DNA of 64,000 nt from Rhizobium sp. G21. Lineage in GTDB: Bacteria; Pseudomonadota; Alphaproteobacteria; Rhizobiales; Rhizobiaceae. Location of the stretch: positions 3,698,001 to 3,762,000 of the forward strand of contig NZ_JACFXW010000001.1 in assembly GCF_014158035.1 (NCBI RefSeq), written 5' to 3'. The translations under genes and the position numbers were made by a program. The notes under the pieces are model-generated. The model had not been told where the DNA came from, made no database searches, and saw nothing but the letters and a program-made list of their open reading frames with translations. Below are positions 29,334-38,192 of the stretch, piece after piece (the stretch's first letter is position 1; each line of letters begins with the position of its first letter).

Positions 29334-30207
29334 TGTCGTCGTCATCGGAGGCAGTTACGCCGGCCTCGCGGCCAGTCTTCAACTCGCGCGCGCCCGTCGC
29401 AACGTGCTGATCGTCGACGCCGGTCTCCGGCGCAATCGCTTCGCATCGACGTCGCACGGTTTCCTCGGCCAGGATGGTCGCCCTCCGGCCGAGATCGTCG
29501 AAGAGGCCCGGGCGCAGGTGCTGGCTTATCCCAATGTGGGCATTCATCACGGCAGGGCGGAAAGCGCGCGCGGCGAGAAGAACGAATTTTCGGTCCTGCT
29601 CGACGACGGCTCCGCCGTGCAGGCCCGGCGGCTGGTGCTGGCCACCGGCGTGAAGGACATTCTGCCCGAAATTCCCGGCCTCGCCGAGCGCTGGGGACGG
29701 AACGTGTTCCACTGCCCCTATTGCCATGGCTATGAACTCGATCGCGGCAGGATCGCCGTGATCGCCGTCGGGGACATATCGATGCATCACGCGCTGATGC
29801 TGCCGGATTGGGGCGAGACCACGCTGTTCACCAATGGTCGCTTCACGCCCGACCCTCAGCAAGAAGAGGCGCTCGCAGCCCGGGGAACCCGGGTGGAACA
29901 CGCCCTCATTTCGGCGCTGGAAGGCGAGGCCGATATCGTGCTCGCAGACGGGCGACGCCTGTCTTTCGCCGGCGTGTTCACCGCGCCGACGACGGTTCCG
30001 TCGTCGCCGATCGCCGATCAACTGGGTTGCGCCTTCAAGGAGGGGCCGCTGGGGCGCTATATCGATGTCTCCCCGATGATGGAGAGCAGCGTGGCCGGCG
30101 TCTTCGCCTGCGGGGACGTCGCCCGCATGGCGGGATCGGTGTCGTTCGCGGTCGGCGACGGCGCCATGGCCGGCGGCGCGACGCACCGTTCGCTGATGTT
30201 CGAGTGA
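29320..30207 (+). CDS. NAD(P)/FAD-dependent oxidoreductase, thioredoxin reductase-like
   Basis: 295-residue two-domain flavoprotein. FAD-binding VVVIGGSYAGLAASL at the N-terminus, redox-type pair HCPYCHGYE in the middle, and the closing FAD motif GVFACGDVARMAGS. It resembles thioredoxin reductase, but the second nucleotide-binding motif is degenerate (IAVIAVGDISMHHALML rather than GGGxSA), so NADPH may not be the donor. ATG at 29320 sits eight bases after AAGGA; an in-frame ATG at 29314 is closer to it. It is translationally linked to the Rrf2 regulator. The true housekeeping trxB is at 49.2 kb. Confidence 0.88.
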   Translation: MSLYDVVVIGGSYAGLAASLQLARARRNVLIVDAGLRRNRFASTSHGFLGQDGRPPAEIVEEARAQVLAYPNVGIHHGRAESARGEKNEFSVLLDDGSAVQARRLVLATGVKDILPEIPGLAERWGRNVFHCPYCHGYELDRGRIAVIAVGDISMHHALMLPDWGETTLFTNGRFTPDPQQEEALAARGTRVEHALISALEGEADIVLADGRRLSFAGVFTAPTTVPSSPIADQLGCAFKEGPLGRYIDVSPMMESSVAGVFACGDVARMAGSVSFAVGDGAMAGGATHRSLMFE

Positions 30208-30984
30208 TCAGCCCTGGCTCTCTCGCCACTTCATATAGGAGGCGATGGTGGCCGAACCGATCGATTGCATGACCTCGGGCGGCACGGCGCTCCAGGCGTC
30301 GGCGCCCTTGGCAGGCACGATTTCCTGTCCCTGGATGCGGTGTAGGCGGGCGCCTGCATTGTCGAGCACGTCCCAGACATAGATGACTGTCACCCGCTGG
30401 CCATCCGAAAAGGCGGACAGATAGCCCTTGAGCACATGTTCGGCGTTCTGATCGTTCGACCCCTTGATGGTCAGGCCGTTGCCGCGGGCCGAGGTTCCGA
30501 GTTCGCGCGACAGCGGCGTCACAGCCGCGATCGGCGCACCGATGATCGGCATGAAGCGGATCGCGCCCTTGACCGGCTGATTGGAATAGATGCTGGGCGT
30601 CGCCGGCGCTGCGCCGTCGGTGCGGTAGAGATTTGCGCCGAGAGTCCCGTTGTTGGCGCGGGGCGCGGCCGGCGTCGCCGCGACCGGCTCGGCGGCGGCC
30701 GGATTGGCCTGACCGCCCTGCAGAGCCTGCGCCTGAGCTTCGAGCGTATTCTGGGGCGGTGAAGGATCGTCGCCGCCGTCGATCGGCGGCAGGCCGGCCT
30801 GCGGCTGCGCAGACGCCTGCCGGGCCGGTGGCGCATCCGATGAGGAGGCGACGGGAACCGTCTGCTCGCTCGCGGCGGGCGCGTTGGGAATGTCCGCCTT
30901 CGGCGTCAGCGCATCGGTGGAGTTGCAGGCCGACAGGGCGATCAGCGCCGAACCGAGGATCGCCAGACATCCGTATCGCTGCAT
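30208..30984 (-). CDS. Putative lipoprotein of unknown function
   Basis: 258 residues. Signal peptide with lipobox LSAC (LGSALIALSAC), so it is probably lipid-anchored. A low-complexity Pro/Ala/Gln-rich linker of about 100 residues precedes a folded C-terminal domain (IRFMPIIGAPIAAVTPLSREL...VLKGYLSAFSDGQRVTVIYVWDVLD...YMKWRES). The C-terminal part reads like a beta-rich domain that may bind a ligand or partner; family not recognised. GGGAG lies seven bases before ATG 30984. Its stop codon is adjacent to that of the convergent oxidoreductase. Confidence 0.8.
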   Translation of the reverse strand: MQRYGCLAILGSALIALSACNSTDALTPKADIPNAPAASEQTVPVASSSDAPPARQASAQPQAGLPPIDGGDDPSPPQNTLEAQAQALQGGQANPAAAEPVAATPAAPRANNGTLGANLYRTDGAAPATPSIYSNQPVKGAIRFMPIIGAPIAAVTPLSRELGTSARGNGLTIKGSNDQNAEHVLKGYLSAFSDGQRVTVIYVWDVLDNAGARLHRIQGQEIVPAKGADAWSAVPPEVMQSIGSATIASYMKWRESQG

Positions 30985-31055
30985 CGTCGACTCCCGCTCG
31001 CCGTCCACTACAAGTTTATGACGGCGAGCGCGTCGGTCTGTCAATTCCGCAAACT

Positions 31056-32207
31056 TCACACCGACAAAAGGTCGAGGCCGAGCCGGCTCAGGCATTTGGC
31101 CGGACCGGAGGTGGTGAGATAGGTTTGACCCAGCGTCATGGCGACGCCCGTCTCCGAATCCATGATGATCATATGCACGAACAGCGTCATGCCCGGCAGG
31201 ATCGGCTCGGGATTGCCGATGTGGAACATCTGGTGCTCCATCCAGGAAGGGGAGAAGCGGGCGCCGAGCGAATAGCCGCAGGCGTTGAGCCGATGACGCG
31301 CCAGCCCGCGTTCGTCCATGATGCGCGCATGGGTGTCGAACACGTCGCCAAAGGTCGAGCCGGGCGCCAGCACCTGTTCGATCGCCTCGATCGTGTCGCG
31401 GGCGGCGGCGTAGAGTTCCTTCTGGCGGTCGGTGGGCTTGCCGATCACGATCGTCCGCATCATCGCGGCGTGATAATGGGCGTAGGCGCCGGCCCATTCC
31501 AGCGTCAGTTGATCGACCTGGTCGAGCACGCGGCGGCCGGCCTTGTAGCGGCAGAGCAACGCGTCGGGGCCCGAGCCGATGATGAATTCATTGGCGGGGT
31601 AATCGCCGCCGCCGGAGAAGATCGCGCCTTGCATGGCGGCGAGAATGTCGGCCTCGTTGGCGCCGGGCTTGATCAGCGGCAGCGCCGCTTCGAGCGCGTC
31701 ATCGGCCAGGACGGCGGCGCGGGTCGCATAGTCGATCTCGGCCTGCGACTTCACCAGCCGGAGGCGGCTGACGACATAGGAGGCGTCGAGGATCGTGCCG
31801 AACGATGTCAGCTGATTGTCCAGCAGCCGGGCGTTCTTGCCGGTCAGGCCGTGGGTGTCGTATTCGACGCCGATGCGGGCCCCGAGTAGATCCAGTTCCA
31901 TCAGCAGGTTCTTGAGATCCGCGGCCGGATCGGCATTGGCGCGGTCGATCCAGATCCGGATGTCCTCGATGGTCGAGGTCAGTTTCGCCTGGCGCAGATC
32001 GGCCGAGCGGGTCATCAGCACCATCTGGCCGTCGGCCTTCACCACCAGCGTCTGGAAGAAGCAGTAGCCGAACGTGTCGTAGCCGGTCAGCCAATACATG
32101 CTTTCCTGGGCGAAGAGCAACATGGCGTCGAGCCGCTCTTCCTTCATCCGCGCCTTCAGGAGTTCGAGACGCGCGGCGAATTCGTCGCGTGAGAAATGCA
32201 GCGCCAT
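31056..32207 (-). CDS. M24-family metallopeptidase (Xaa-Pro aminopeptidase-like)
   Basis: 383-residue pita-bread fold protein. N-terminal creatinase-like domain (ARLELLKARMKEERLDAMLLF...YWLTGYDTFGYCFFQ) and C-terminal M24 domain with SQAEIDYATRAAV and EFIIGSGPDA. Some usual metal ligands are not obvious: the second Asp site reads LEWAGAYAHYHAAMMRTIVIG instead of a clear Asp-x-G, so the substrate may be a non-peptide amide, as in creatinase or ectoine-type hydrolases. It is two bases from the pgeF stop, so it is the last gene of the lgt-midA-pgeF cluster. Confidence 0.85.
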   Translation of the reverse strand: MALHFSRDEFAARLELLKARMKEERLDAMLLFAQESMYWLTGYDTFGYCFFQTLVVKADGQMVLMTRSADLRQAKLTSTIEDIRIWIDRANADPAADLKNLLMELDLLGARIGVEYDTHGLTGKNARLLDNQLTSFGTILDASYVVSRLRLVKSQAEIDYATRAAVLADDALEAALPLIKPGANEADILAAMQGAIFSGGGDYPANEFIIGSGPDALLCRYKAGRRVLDQVDQLTLEWAGAYAHYHAAMMRTIVIGKPTDRQKELYAAARDTIEAIEQVLAPGSTFGDVFDTHARIMDERGLARHRLNACGYSLGARFSPSWMEHQMFHIGNPEPILPGMTLFVHMIIMDSETGVAMTLGQTYLTTSGPAKCLSRLGLDLLSV

Positions 32208-32209
32208 AG

Positions 32210-33009
32210 TCAGTGCTCCCTGATCATGATGGCCGAGATCTGCCGGCCGTAATCGTCTTCCTTGCGATGCGTCGTGCGGCGAAAGGAAAAGAAATTCTCC
32301 TCGTCGGCATAGGTGCATCGGTCGATATTTTCCGCCTGCACGCCTGCGGCTCTCAACCGCTCGACGGTCAGGGCAGGCAGGTCGAACATGCTGTGCCCCG
32401 GTTTTTCGGACGGTTTGAAGAAGCGCGACCATTCGGGGTCCACTGCGACGAAGCGGGCGACGAATTCCGGGCCGACTTCGTAACTGGCCTGCGAGATAGA
32501 CGGGCCGAGGCTGGCCGCGATCCGCTCGCGGCGGGCGCCGAGGGCGATCATCGCGTCGATCGTGGCTTCGAGCACGCCGTCGAGCGCACCCTTCCAGCCG
32601 GCATGCGCCGCGCCGATGACGCGGGCCTCCCGATCGGCAAACAGCACAGGACCGCAATCGGCGGTCAGAACGCCCAACACAATGCCGGGGTCGACGTCAC
32701 CTGGCCGTCGGCCTGCGGGCGCTCGCTCTTGTTGGCGGCGTCGACGGTGACGACGTCGGCGGAATGGATCTGGTAGAGCGTGGCGAGATCGCCGATGTCA
32801 CGTCCGAACCAGGCCGCGACGCGGCTGCGATTTTCCTGGATGGCCGCGGGCGCGTCCTTCGAGCCCAGGCCGACATTGAGTCCGGAATAGAGTCCTTCGG
32901 AAACGCCGCCCTTGCGGGTGAAAAAGCCGTGTTCGATCGCGGCGCCTGCCGTGTCCGACAACAGCGCGCTTTGGATAGGCCGGACGCCTTGGAAATCTTC
33001 ATGGGTCAT
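32210..33009 (-). CDS. pgeF: Peptidoglycan editing factor PgeF / laccase-domain protein (single-base frameshift)
   Basis: 266-residue Cu/Zn-binding protein of the YfiH/PgeF family; known activities are removal of wrong residues from peptidoglycan precursors and purine nucleoside phosphorylase activity. N-terminal IEHGFFTRKGGVSEGLYSGLNVG and, after the break, LGVLTADCGPVLFAD, GAAHAGWKGALDGV and the end TYADEENFFSFRRTTHRKEDDYGRQISAI are family hallmarks. One base is missing at the GGGG run near 32683-32686. ATG at 33009 is preferred to TTG 33030. Restored, the metal-binding Cys and His residues (TADC, AHAGW) are present. Confidence 0.9.
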
Positions 33010-33111
33010 CGGGAAGGGCAGCCTTGTCAAACTCTGTCGATCGGAGGGGCGGGGTCGCGCGACGCAGTCACCGTGAGGCTGGCGGATGTTTGCAGCGTCG
33101 CGCGAGGCGAG

Positions 33112-34209
33112 TCAACTCTGGAACGGTGGAAGATCCACCGCCGGGCTCGTCACCACCAGCGCTTTGAAGAGTTCGCCCATCTCGTTTTCGCCATCGCCCG
33201 CCAGGCGGCGCACCGCCGACACGATTTCTTCCTGTCGGGAGGCGTCCTTGCCTGCGCCGAGCGCGCCGGCGCGGTCGGCGAGGCCGAGGCCGAGCAGGAA
33301 ATCGCCCTGGCTGCCCAGGCCCGCCAAGTGAACGGCGCAGTGACGCGCCACATCGGCGAGCGCGGAGAAATCGACATGGCTGGTGAGATCGGCTTCGCCG
33401 GGATGGGCGAGCGGCGGATCATAGGCATGGCGATAGATCGCCTGCAGCGTGTCGCCGAACCCCTGTTCGACATGGCCGTAATCGATGATCAGGCCGACGC
33501 CGCCAGTGCGGAACAGCCGTTCGGAGATCGCCTGCATGATCGCCGCCCGCGCCGGGGCGAGCTCCGCCACGGCGCCCACCGGCGCCTCGCGATGGTCGGG
33601 CGGCAGCAGGATCGGATCGACGCCCGCGACCCCCACGGAGAAGGTCAGTTGATCATCGGCGTCGAGCCCGACGAGCCGCTCGCGAAAACCGTTCGGCGTC
33701 TTGACGAATTGCCGGATCGGCACCGCGTCGAAAAATTCGTTGGCGACCAGCAACAGGAAGCCCTCGGGGATGGCGTCGAAGGTCTCGCTCCATTCGGTCT
33801 TGCCGGCATGGTCGGCCAGCGTCTTCGCCTGGATGTCGCGCAGCGTCGGGCTGGTCTCGATCATATGCACGGAGGCCGCCGCATAGAGTTCCGGTTCGAG
33901 CTTCTGCACGGTGCGGAGGATGTCGGCCATCATCGTGCCGCGGCCCGGGCCGATTTCGGCGATGCGCAGCTTGTCGATCGGCTTCAGATGCCGTCGCCAG
34001 GCCTCGACGAAGAAGACGCCGATCATCTCGCCGAACAGCTGGCTGATTTCGGGAGCCGTGACGAAATCGCCGCCACGGCCGAAGGGATCGCGGGTCTTGT
34101 AATAGCCGTATTCCGGGTCGGCGAGGCAGAGCGCAAAATAGTCGGTGATCGAAATCGGGCCGTTGGCGCGAATGATGGCGCGGATTTTCTCTCGAAGCGG
34201 CGTCGTCAT
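33112..34209 (-). CDS. SAM-dependent methyltransferase, MidA/NDUFAF7 family
   Basis: 365-residue methyltransferase whose mitochondrial homologue (NDUFAF7) methylates an arginine of a complex I subunit. N-terminal [22 protein letters not shown]-binding [16 protein letters not shown], and [15 protein letters not shown] and GLIIDYGH later are characteristic. Length is normal. The start ATG overlaps the lgt stop as ATGA, so the two are translationally coupled; pgeF follows after about 100 bp. It probably acts in the cytoplasm on a respiratory-complex subunit. Confidence 0.92.
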   Translation of the reverse strand: MTTPLREKIRAIIRANGPISITDYFALCLADPEYGYYKTRDPFGRGGDFVTAPEISQLFGEMIGVFFVEAWRRHLKPIDKLRIAEIGPGRGTMMADILRTVQKLEPELYAAASVHMIETSPTLRDIQAKTLADHAGKTEWSETFDAIPEGFLLLVANEFFDAVPIRQFVKTPNGFRERLVGLDADDQLTFSVGVAGVDPILLPPDHREAPVGAVAELAPARAAIMQAISERLFRTGGVGLIIDYGHVEQGFGDTLQAIYRHAYDPPLAHPGEADLTSHVDFSALADVARHCAVHLAGLGSQGDFLLGLGLADRAGALGAGKDASRQEEIVSAVRRLAGDGENEMGELFKALVVTSPAVDLPPFQS

Positions 34210-35060
34210 GCGTCGGCGAACTCCCGACCGGCGGCGCGTCTGGCGCGCGCCATGGCCCAGAGGCCGAGCAACAGCATGGGCAGCGACAGAACCATGCCCA
34301 TGGTCAGCCAGCCGCCGGCGAGATAGCCGAGCTGCTTGTCCGGCTCGCGCACGAATTCCACCGCGATCCGCGACAGCGCGTAGAGGCAGACGAATGCGCC
34401 GGCGGTGAAGCCGGGCGTCTTCAGGCTGCCGCGCAGGAAGACGAGCGCGGCGAGGATGAGGCCGGTGACGACGCCTTCCAGGCCCGCTTCATAGAGCTGG
34501 CTCGGATGCCGCGCGAACGGCTCCTGTCCGGGAAACACCACGGCCCAGGGGACATTGGTGATCTTGCCCCACAATTCGCCGTTGATGAAGTTGGCGATGC
34601 GGCCCATGAACAGGCCGGTGACGCAGACTGTGGCGACGACGTCGAACAGCGACCAGACGCGGATGCCGCGACGGCGGGCGAACAGGATCATGGCGATGGT
34701 GGTGCCGGTGATGCCGCCATGGAAGGACATGCCGCCGTTCCAGATCTCGATCGCCCGCAGCGGCTCGGCCAGCACGCTGTCGAGATCATAGAACACGATA
34801 TAGCCGAGACGCCCGCCCAGCACGATGCCGATCGCCGCCCAGAAGACGAAATCATCGATGTCGTTCAGCGTCATCGCCGGCTTGTCGTTGCGCCACAGCC
34901 GCGGGGTGGTGACGATCTTGCGCGCATAGGCCCAGCCCAGGAGAATGCCGACCACATAGGAAATCCCGTACCACTTGACCGAGATCGGTCCGAGCGACAG
35001 GGCGACCGGATCGATGTCGGGAAAGGGGAGAATGGCGAGATTGTACAGCGTCTCGGTCAA
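34206..35060 (-). CDS. lgt: Prolipoprotein diacylglyceryl transferase
   Basis: 284-residue inner-membrane enzyme that adds diacylglycerol to the lipobox cysteine of prolipoproteins, using phosphatidylglycerol. Signature [13 protein letters not shown] (Lgt) is intact, with [22 protein letters not shown] and about seven membrane helices. Start is TTG at 35060, with GGAG seven bases before it, giving the normal N-terminus ([19 protein letters not shown]); an upstream open frame to 35183 has no family likeness. First gene of the lgt-midA-pgeF-M24 cluster. Lipoproteins in this window that would need it include 30208-30984. Confidence 0.95.
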   Translation of the reverse strand: MTETLYNLAILPFPDIDPVALSLGPISVKWYGISYVVGILLGWAYARKIVTTPRLWRNDKPAMTLNDIDDFVFWAAIGIVLGGRLGYIVFYDLDSVLAEPLRAIEIWNGGMSFHGGITGTTIAMILFARRRGIRVWSLFDVVATVCVTGLFMGRIANFINGELWGKITNVPWAVVFPGQEPFARHPSQLYEAGLEGVVTGLILAALVFLRGSLKTPGFTAGAFVCLYALSRIAVEFVREPDKQLGYLAGGWLTMGMVLSLPMLLLGLWAMARARRAAGREFADA

Positions 35061-35241
35061 TGGCTCGCTCCGTGCAAGTCTTGTTCTCGGAAAGCGCGGC
35101 TTATAGCATGGTTGCTCCGGCAGGACAGAGGCGGGAGGTGGAAGTCGGGATTTTTTGCCGCGCAGGGCCGAAATTCCTTGCATCGCAAGGGGCCATTGCC
35201 TACCTCCGGTTCATGCATTCATTCCGTTTTCGGAGGCTCAA

Positions 35242-35502
35242 ATGACCACGGGACCCAACCGCATTCTCGACGATTTCGCCAAGCTGATGACCGACGCGGC
35301 CGGCGCGGTCCAGGGCGTCGGCAAGGAAGTCGAAACGGCTTTCAAGGCGCAGGCCGAGCGCTGGCTGAACAGCATGGATCTCGTCAAGCGCGAAGAATTC
35401 GAAGCGGTTCGCGAAATGGCGGTCAAGGCTCGCGAGGAAAACGACGCGCTCGCCGCGCGCATCGCCGCGCTCGAAGCCAAGCTGGGTGGGTCTGGAGAAT
35501 AA
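35242..35502 (+). CDS. ubiK: UbiK-family ubiquinone biosynthesis accessory factor
   Basis: 86-residue small acidic-basic coiled-coil protein of the BMFP/UbiK type. The N-terminus binds membrane or partner proteins (ILDDFAKLMTDAAGAVQGVGKEVE); the C-terminal third is coiled coil (FEAVREMAVKAREENDALAARIAALEAKL). UbiK helps the Ubi complex that makes ubiquinone under oxic conditions, feeding the bc1 complex. ATG at 35242 is preceded by GGAGG. It is divergent from lgt and followed by a strong terminator, so it is monocistronic. Confidence 0.88.
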   Translation: MTTGPNRILDDFAKLMTDAAGAVQGVGKEVETAFKAQAERWLNSMDLVKREEFEAVREMAVKAREENDALAARIAALEAKLGGSGE

Positions 35503-35533
35503 ATCCAGACACTTATAGGGTTTATGACCGGTT

Positions 35534-35575
35534 AAATCGGCGGGTGTGGTTTATCCACAGCCCGCCGATTTTGTT
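35534..35575 (+). terminator. Rho-independent terminator of ubiK
   Basis: Stem AAATCGGCGGG / CCCGCCGATTT extended by TGTGG / CCACA across one bulged G, 5-nt loop, then TTTGTTTT. It begins 31 bp after the stop. Confidence 0.88.
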
Positions 35576-35899
35576 TTCAGCAGTTTTTTTGCGGCCTGTG
35601 GAAAGGATCGAAAAATCCTTTTCGGAGAGTCGGTTAAGTTTGGCTGTTGAATCTGAATATCAGTCTTTTCTAACCGGGGTCCGCGCAAATTCGAAAGTAC
35701 GGGGCTGGAAACGCGAATCCGGCGCTATAGACTGATTTTACAAGATGATTCGAAGCGAAAGACGCAAGTTCCGGGCAGGGTAGTGAGCCCATAGTCAGCT
35801 CGTCGCTTCGCGGATCATTCCTAGAATTTAAACATTTGCCCCCGCGACGGCGTTGCCGCTTTCGCGGAGGGTCGAGAATTGTCACTCTTCAGGTGCAGC
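35576..35899. other. Gene-free leader region before the YbjN gene
   Basis: About 320 bp with no credible gene. It has a small hairpin AAAGGAT / ATCCTTT at 35602-35621 without a clear T-run, a short AT-rich stretch near 35635-35675, and presumably the promoter of the ybjN-proC operon. Confidence 0.5.
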
Positions 35900-36400
35900 A
35901 TGAGCCTTTTTGATATCAAGGTCGAGCGACAGTCCCATCCGGTGGACATGATCGAATTCGTCGCCGACACCAACGACTGGTCCTTCGAGCGTTCCGCCGA
36001 CGACGAGATCGCCATGACCGTCGCAGGGCGCTGGACCGATTATTACGTGTCCTTTTCCTGGATGGAGCAATTCGAGGCGCTGCATTTCTCCTGCGCCTTC
36101 GACCTGCGCATTCCCGAGGCGCGGCTCGCGGAAGTCAACAAGCTCGTCGCCATCATCAACGGCGACATGCTGCTCGGCCATTTCGACGTGTGGAACAAGG
36201 CGGAGTCGGTGATCTTCCGCCAGTCGCTCCTGCTGTCGGGCGGGCTCGAGCCGACGGGTCGGCAGGTCGAGGCGATGCTGGCGTCGTCGATCGATACTTG
36301 CGAAGTCTATTTCCAGGCGTTTCAATTCGTCGTCTGGTCCGGCATGGGCGCGCAGGCGGCCATCGACGCCGTCAGGTTCGAGACGGTCGGCGAAGCATGA
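35900..36400 (+). CDS. YbjN domain-containing protein
   Basis: 166-residue protein of the YbjN family, a type III secretion chaperone-like alpha/beta fold of uncertain role. Segments DMIEFVADTNDWSFERSADDEI near the N-terminus and AEVNKLVAIINGDMLLGHFDVWN in the middle are typical. ATG at 35900 is chosen over TTG 35879. Its stop overlaps the proC start (ATGA), so the two are coupled; this gene order is common in rhizobia. In Escherichia coli YbjN overexpression affects motility and stress responses, but the molecular role is not known. Confidence 0.87.
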   Translation: MSLFDIKVERQSHPVDMIEFVADTNDWSFERSADDEIAMTVAGRWTDYYVSFSWMEQFEALHFSCAFDLRIPEARLAEVNKLVAIINGDMLLGHFDVWNKAESVIFRQSLLLSGGLEPTGRQVEAMLASSIDTCEVYFQAFQFVVWSGMGAQAAIDAVRFETVGEA

Positions 36401-37212
36401 GCGCGATCAAGGGCCCCATTATTCTCATCGGCGCCGGCAATATGGGCGGCGCCATGGCGCTCGGCTGGGTGCGCAGCGGAATTGCGCCGCAGAGCATCAT
36501 CGCCGCCGATCCCAACCCGCAGGGGCCGATGAAGGCGCGGCTGTCCGACGCCGGCATCGGTTTCGTGTCCGAACCACCGAAAGGCGTGAAGGCTGGCGTG
36601 CTGTTCATCGCGGTCAAGCCTCAGGTGATGGGCGAAGTGCTGCCTGCCTACAGGCCGTTGGTCGGACCTGACACGATCATCGTTTCAGTCGCCGCCGGCA
36701 AGACGCTCGGCTTCATCGAGGCCAATCTCGGCGAGGCGGCCATGGTGCGGGCCATGCCCAACACGCCGGCCATGATCGGCCGCGGCGTGACCGGCGCCTT
36801 CGCCAACGAACATGTGACATCCGAGCAGCGCGCCGCGGTGGATGCGCTGCTCAAGGTCTCAGGCCCGGTCGAATGGGTCGAGGCGGAAGCTTTGATCGAC
36901 GCCGTGACCGCCGTTTCCGGCTCCGGCCCGGCTTATGTGTTTCACCTCGTCGAGTGCATGGCGGAGGCAGGCCGTAAACTCGGTCTGCCGGCGGACCTCT
37001 CCATGCGTCTCGCGCGAGCTACAGTGTCGGGCGCTGGTGAATTGCTTCACCAGTCGCCCGGCGAAGCCGCCGAATTGCGCAAGAACGTCACCTCTCCCGG
37101 CGGCACCACGGCCGCGGCGCTCGCAGTGCTGATGGCCGAAGACGGCATGCAGCCGCTGTTCGACATCGCCATCAAGGCCGCGCGCGACCGCGCCGAAGAA
37201 CTGGCGGGCTGA
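36397..37212 (+). CDS. proC: Pyrroline-5-carboxylate reductase
   Basis: 271-residue NAD(P)H-dependent enzyme, last step of proline synthesis. Rossmann motif IILIGAGNMGGAMALGW at the N-terminus; VRAMPNTPAMIGRGVTG, AVSGSGPAYVFHLVE and the closing LRKNVTSPGGTTAAAL signature are all present. The ATG overlaps the ybjN stop by four bases. It is followed after 4 bp by a tRNA-binding-domain gene in the same direction. Confidence 0.96.
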   Translation: MSAIKGPIILIGAGNMGGAMALGWVRSGIAPQSIIAADPNPQGPMKARLSDAGIGFVSEPPKGVKAGVLFIAVKPQVMGEVLPAYRPLVGPDTIIVSVAAGKTLGFIEANLGEAAMVRAMPNTPAMIGRGVTGAFANEHVTSEQRAAVDALLKVSGPVEWVEAEALIDAVTAVSGSGPAYVFHLVECMAEAGRKLGLPADLSMRLARATVSGAGELLHQSPGEAAELRKNVTSPGGTTAAALAVLMAEDGMQPLFDIAIKAARDRAEELAG

Positions 37213-37216
37213 CATC

Positions 37217-37558
37217 ATGACGGAGCAGATTTCCTACGCCGATTTTGAGCGCGTCGACATTCGCGTCGGCACGGTCGTCGACGCCCAGCCCTTTCCGGAG
37301 GCGCGCAAGCCGGCGATCAAGCTGGTCATCGATTTCGGGCCCGAGATCGGCCTGAAGAAATCGTCGGCGCAGATCACCGCCCATTATACGCCGGAGTCGC
37401 TGGTCGGGCGGCAGGTGCTCGGCGTCGTCAACTTTCCGCCGCGCCAGATCGGTCCATTCATGTCGGAATGCCTGACGCTGGGCTTTGCCGACGCCGATGG
37501 CGCGATCGTGCTGGCGCGTCCGGATGCAGCCGTTCCGAACGGCCAGAAACTGATCTGA
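37217..37558 (+). CDS. tRNA-binding domain protein, CsaA-like
   Basis: 113-residue single OB-fold domain of the EMAP/CsaA type. Motifs FERVDIRVGTVVDAQPFPEARKPA and the ending ECLTLGFADADG...PNGQKLI match the family. CsaA is proposed as a chaperone or tRNA-binding protein. It lies 4 bp after proC in the same operon. Confidence 0.92.
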   Translation: MTEQISYADFERVDIRVGTVVDAQPFPEARKPAIKLVIDFGPEIGLKKSSAQITAHYTPESLVGRQVLGVVNFPPRQIGPFMSECLTLGFADADGAIVLARPDAAVPNGQKLI

Positions 37559-37617
37559 CGCAATTCCTTCCTATTCCTGTGCTACATCGCGCCGCGATGA
37601 ACCGACCGGAGGCCGCC

Positions 37618-38190
37618 ATGCCGCTCAGCGCCATTCACGAGAAATTCAAAGTGTCCTGCCTGCCGCGCGCCACCGAAGTTGCCCGGGAATGGCGCGCGAC
37701 GCATGTGATTTCCCTGCTCGATCCCGGCATCGCCGACGAACATGTGCCGCGTATTTCCGGCGCCGAACACGTCGTGGCGCGGCTGCGGGACCAGGAAAAC
37801 ATGTTGGAGACCGGCCACTTTCCCGATCTGGTCGTCAGCCTGTTCGAGACGGTGCGTCCGGCCGCCGAGCGCCACGACGCCCGCATCCTCGTTCACTGCC
37901 ATGCCGGAATTTCGCGTTCGACGGCGTTCGCCTATTCGCTGATCGCCCATCGCGCCGGACCGGGCCGTGAGGCGGAGGCTTTCGACGCCTTCCTGTCGAT
38001 CGTTCACAAGCCCTGGCCGAACCGCCGCATCGTGGAGATCCTCGATCGGCATTTCGGCCGCGACGGCGCGCTGCTCGCGCCGCTCGATGCGCTCCGGGAG
38101 AAACATCCGCGCCGGATCGATGCGCTGCATCGTCACAATATCCGCCGCGGTTTCTTCGAACTGGTGCCCTGCGAAATCTACAATCGCTGA
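37618..38190 (+). CDS. Tyrosine/dual-specificity phosphatase-like protein
   Basis: 190-residue protein with the Cys-x5-Arg phosphate-binding loop: VHCHAGISRSTAFAY (Cys nucleophile and Arg). Fold start VSCLPRATEV...THVISLLDPGI and a C-terminal HNIRRGFFELV complete it. A possible general acid Asp precedes the loop by about 40 residues (RLRDQENM). It may dephosphorylate tyrosine, phospholipid or polyphosphate substrates. ATG at 37618 has GGAGG five bases before it; an earlier ATG at 37597 is in frame. It follows the proC operon by 60 bp and converges with the histidine kinase at a 2-bp gap. Confidence 0.87.
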   Translation: MPLSAIHEKFKVSCLPRATEVAREWRATHVISLLDPGIADEHVPRISGAEHVVARLRDQENMLETGHFPDLVVSLFETVRPAAERHDARILVHCHAGISRSTAFAYSLIAHRAGPGREAEAFDAFLSIVHKPWPNRRIVEILDRHFGRDGALLAPLDALREKHPRRIDALHRHNIRRGFFELVPCEIYNR

Positions 38191-38192
38191 AA

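Noticed and set aside
36190..36396. Upstream extension of the proC frame
   Set aside because: It lies inside ybjN in another frame; the ATGA overlap fixes the proC start.
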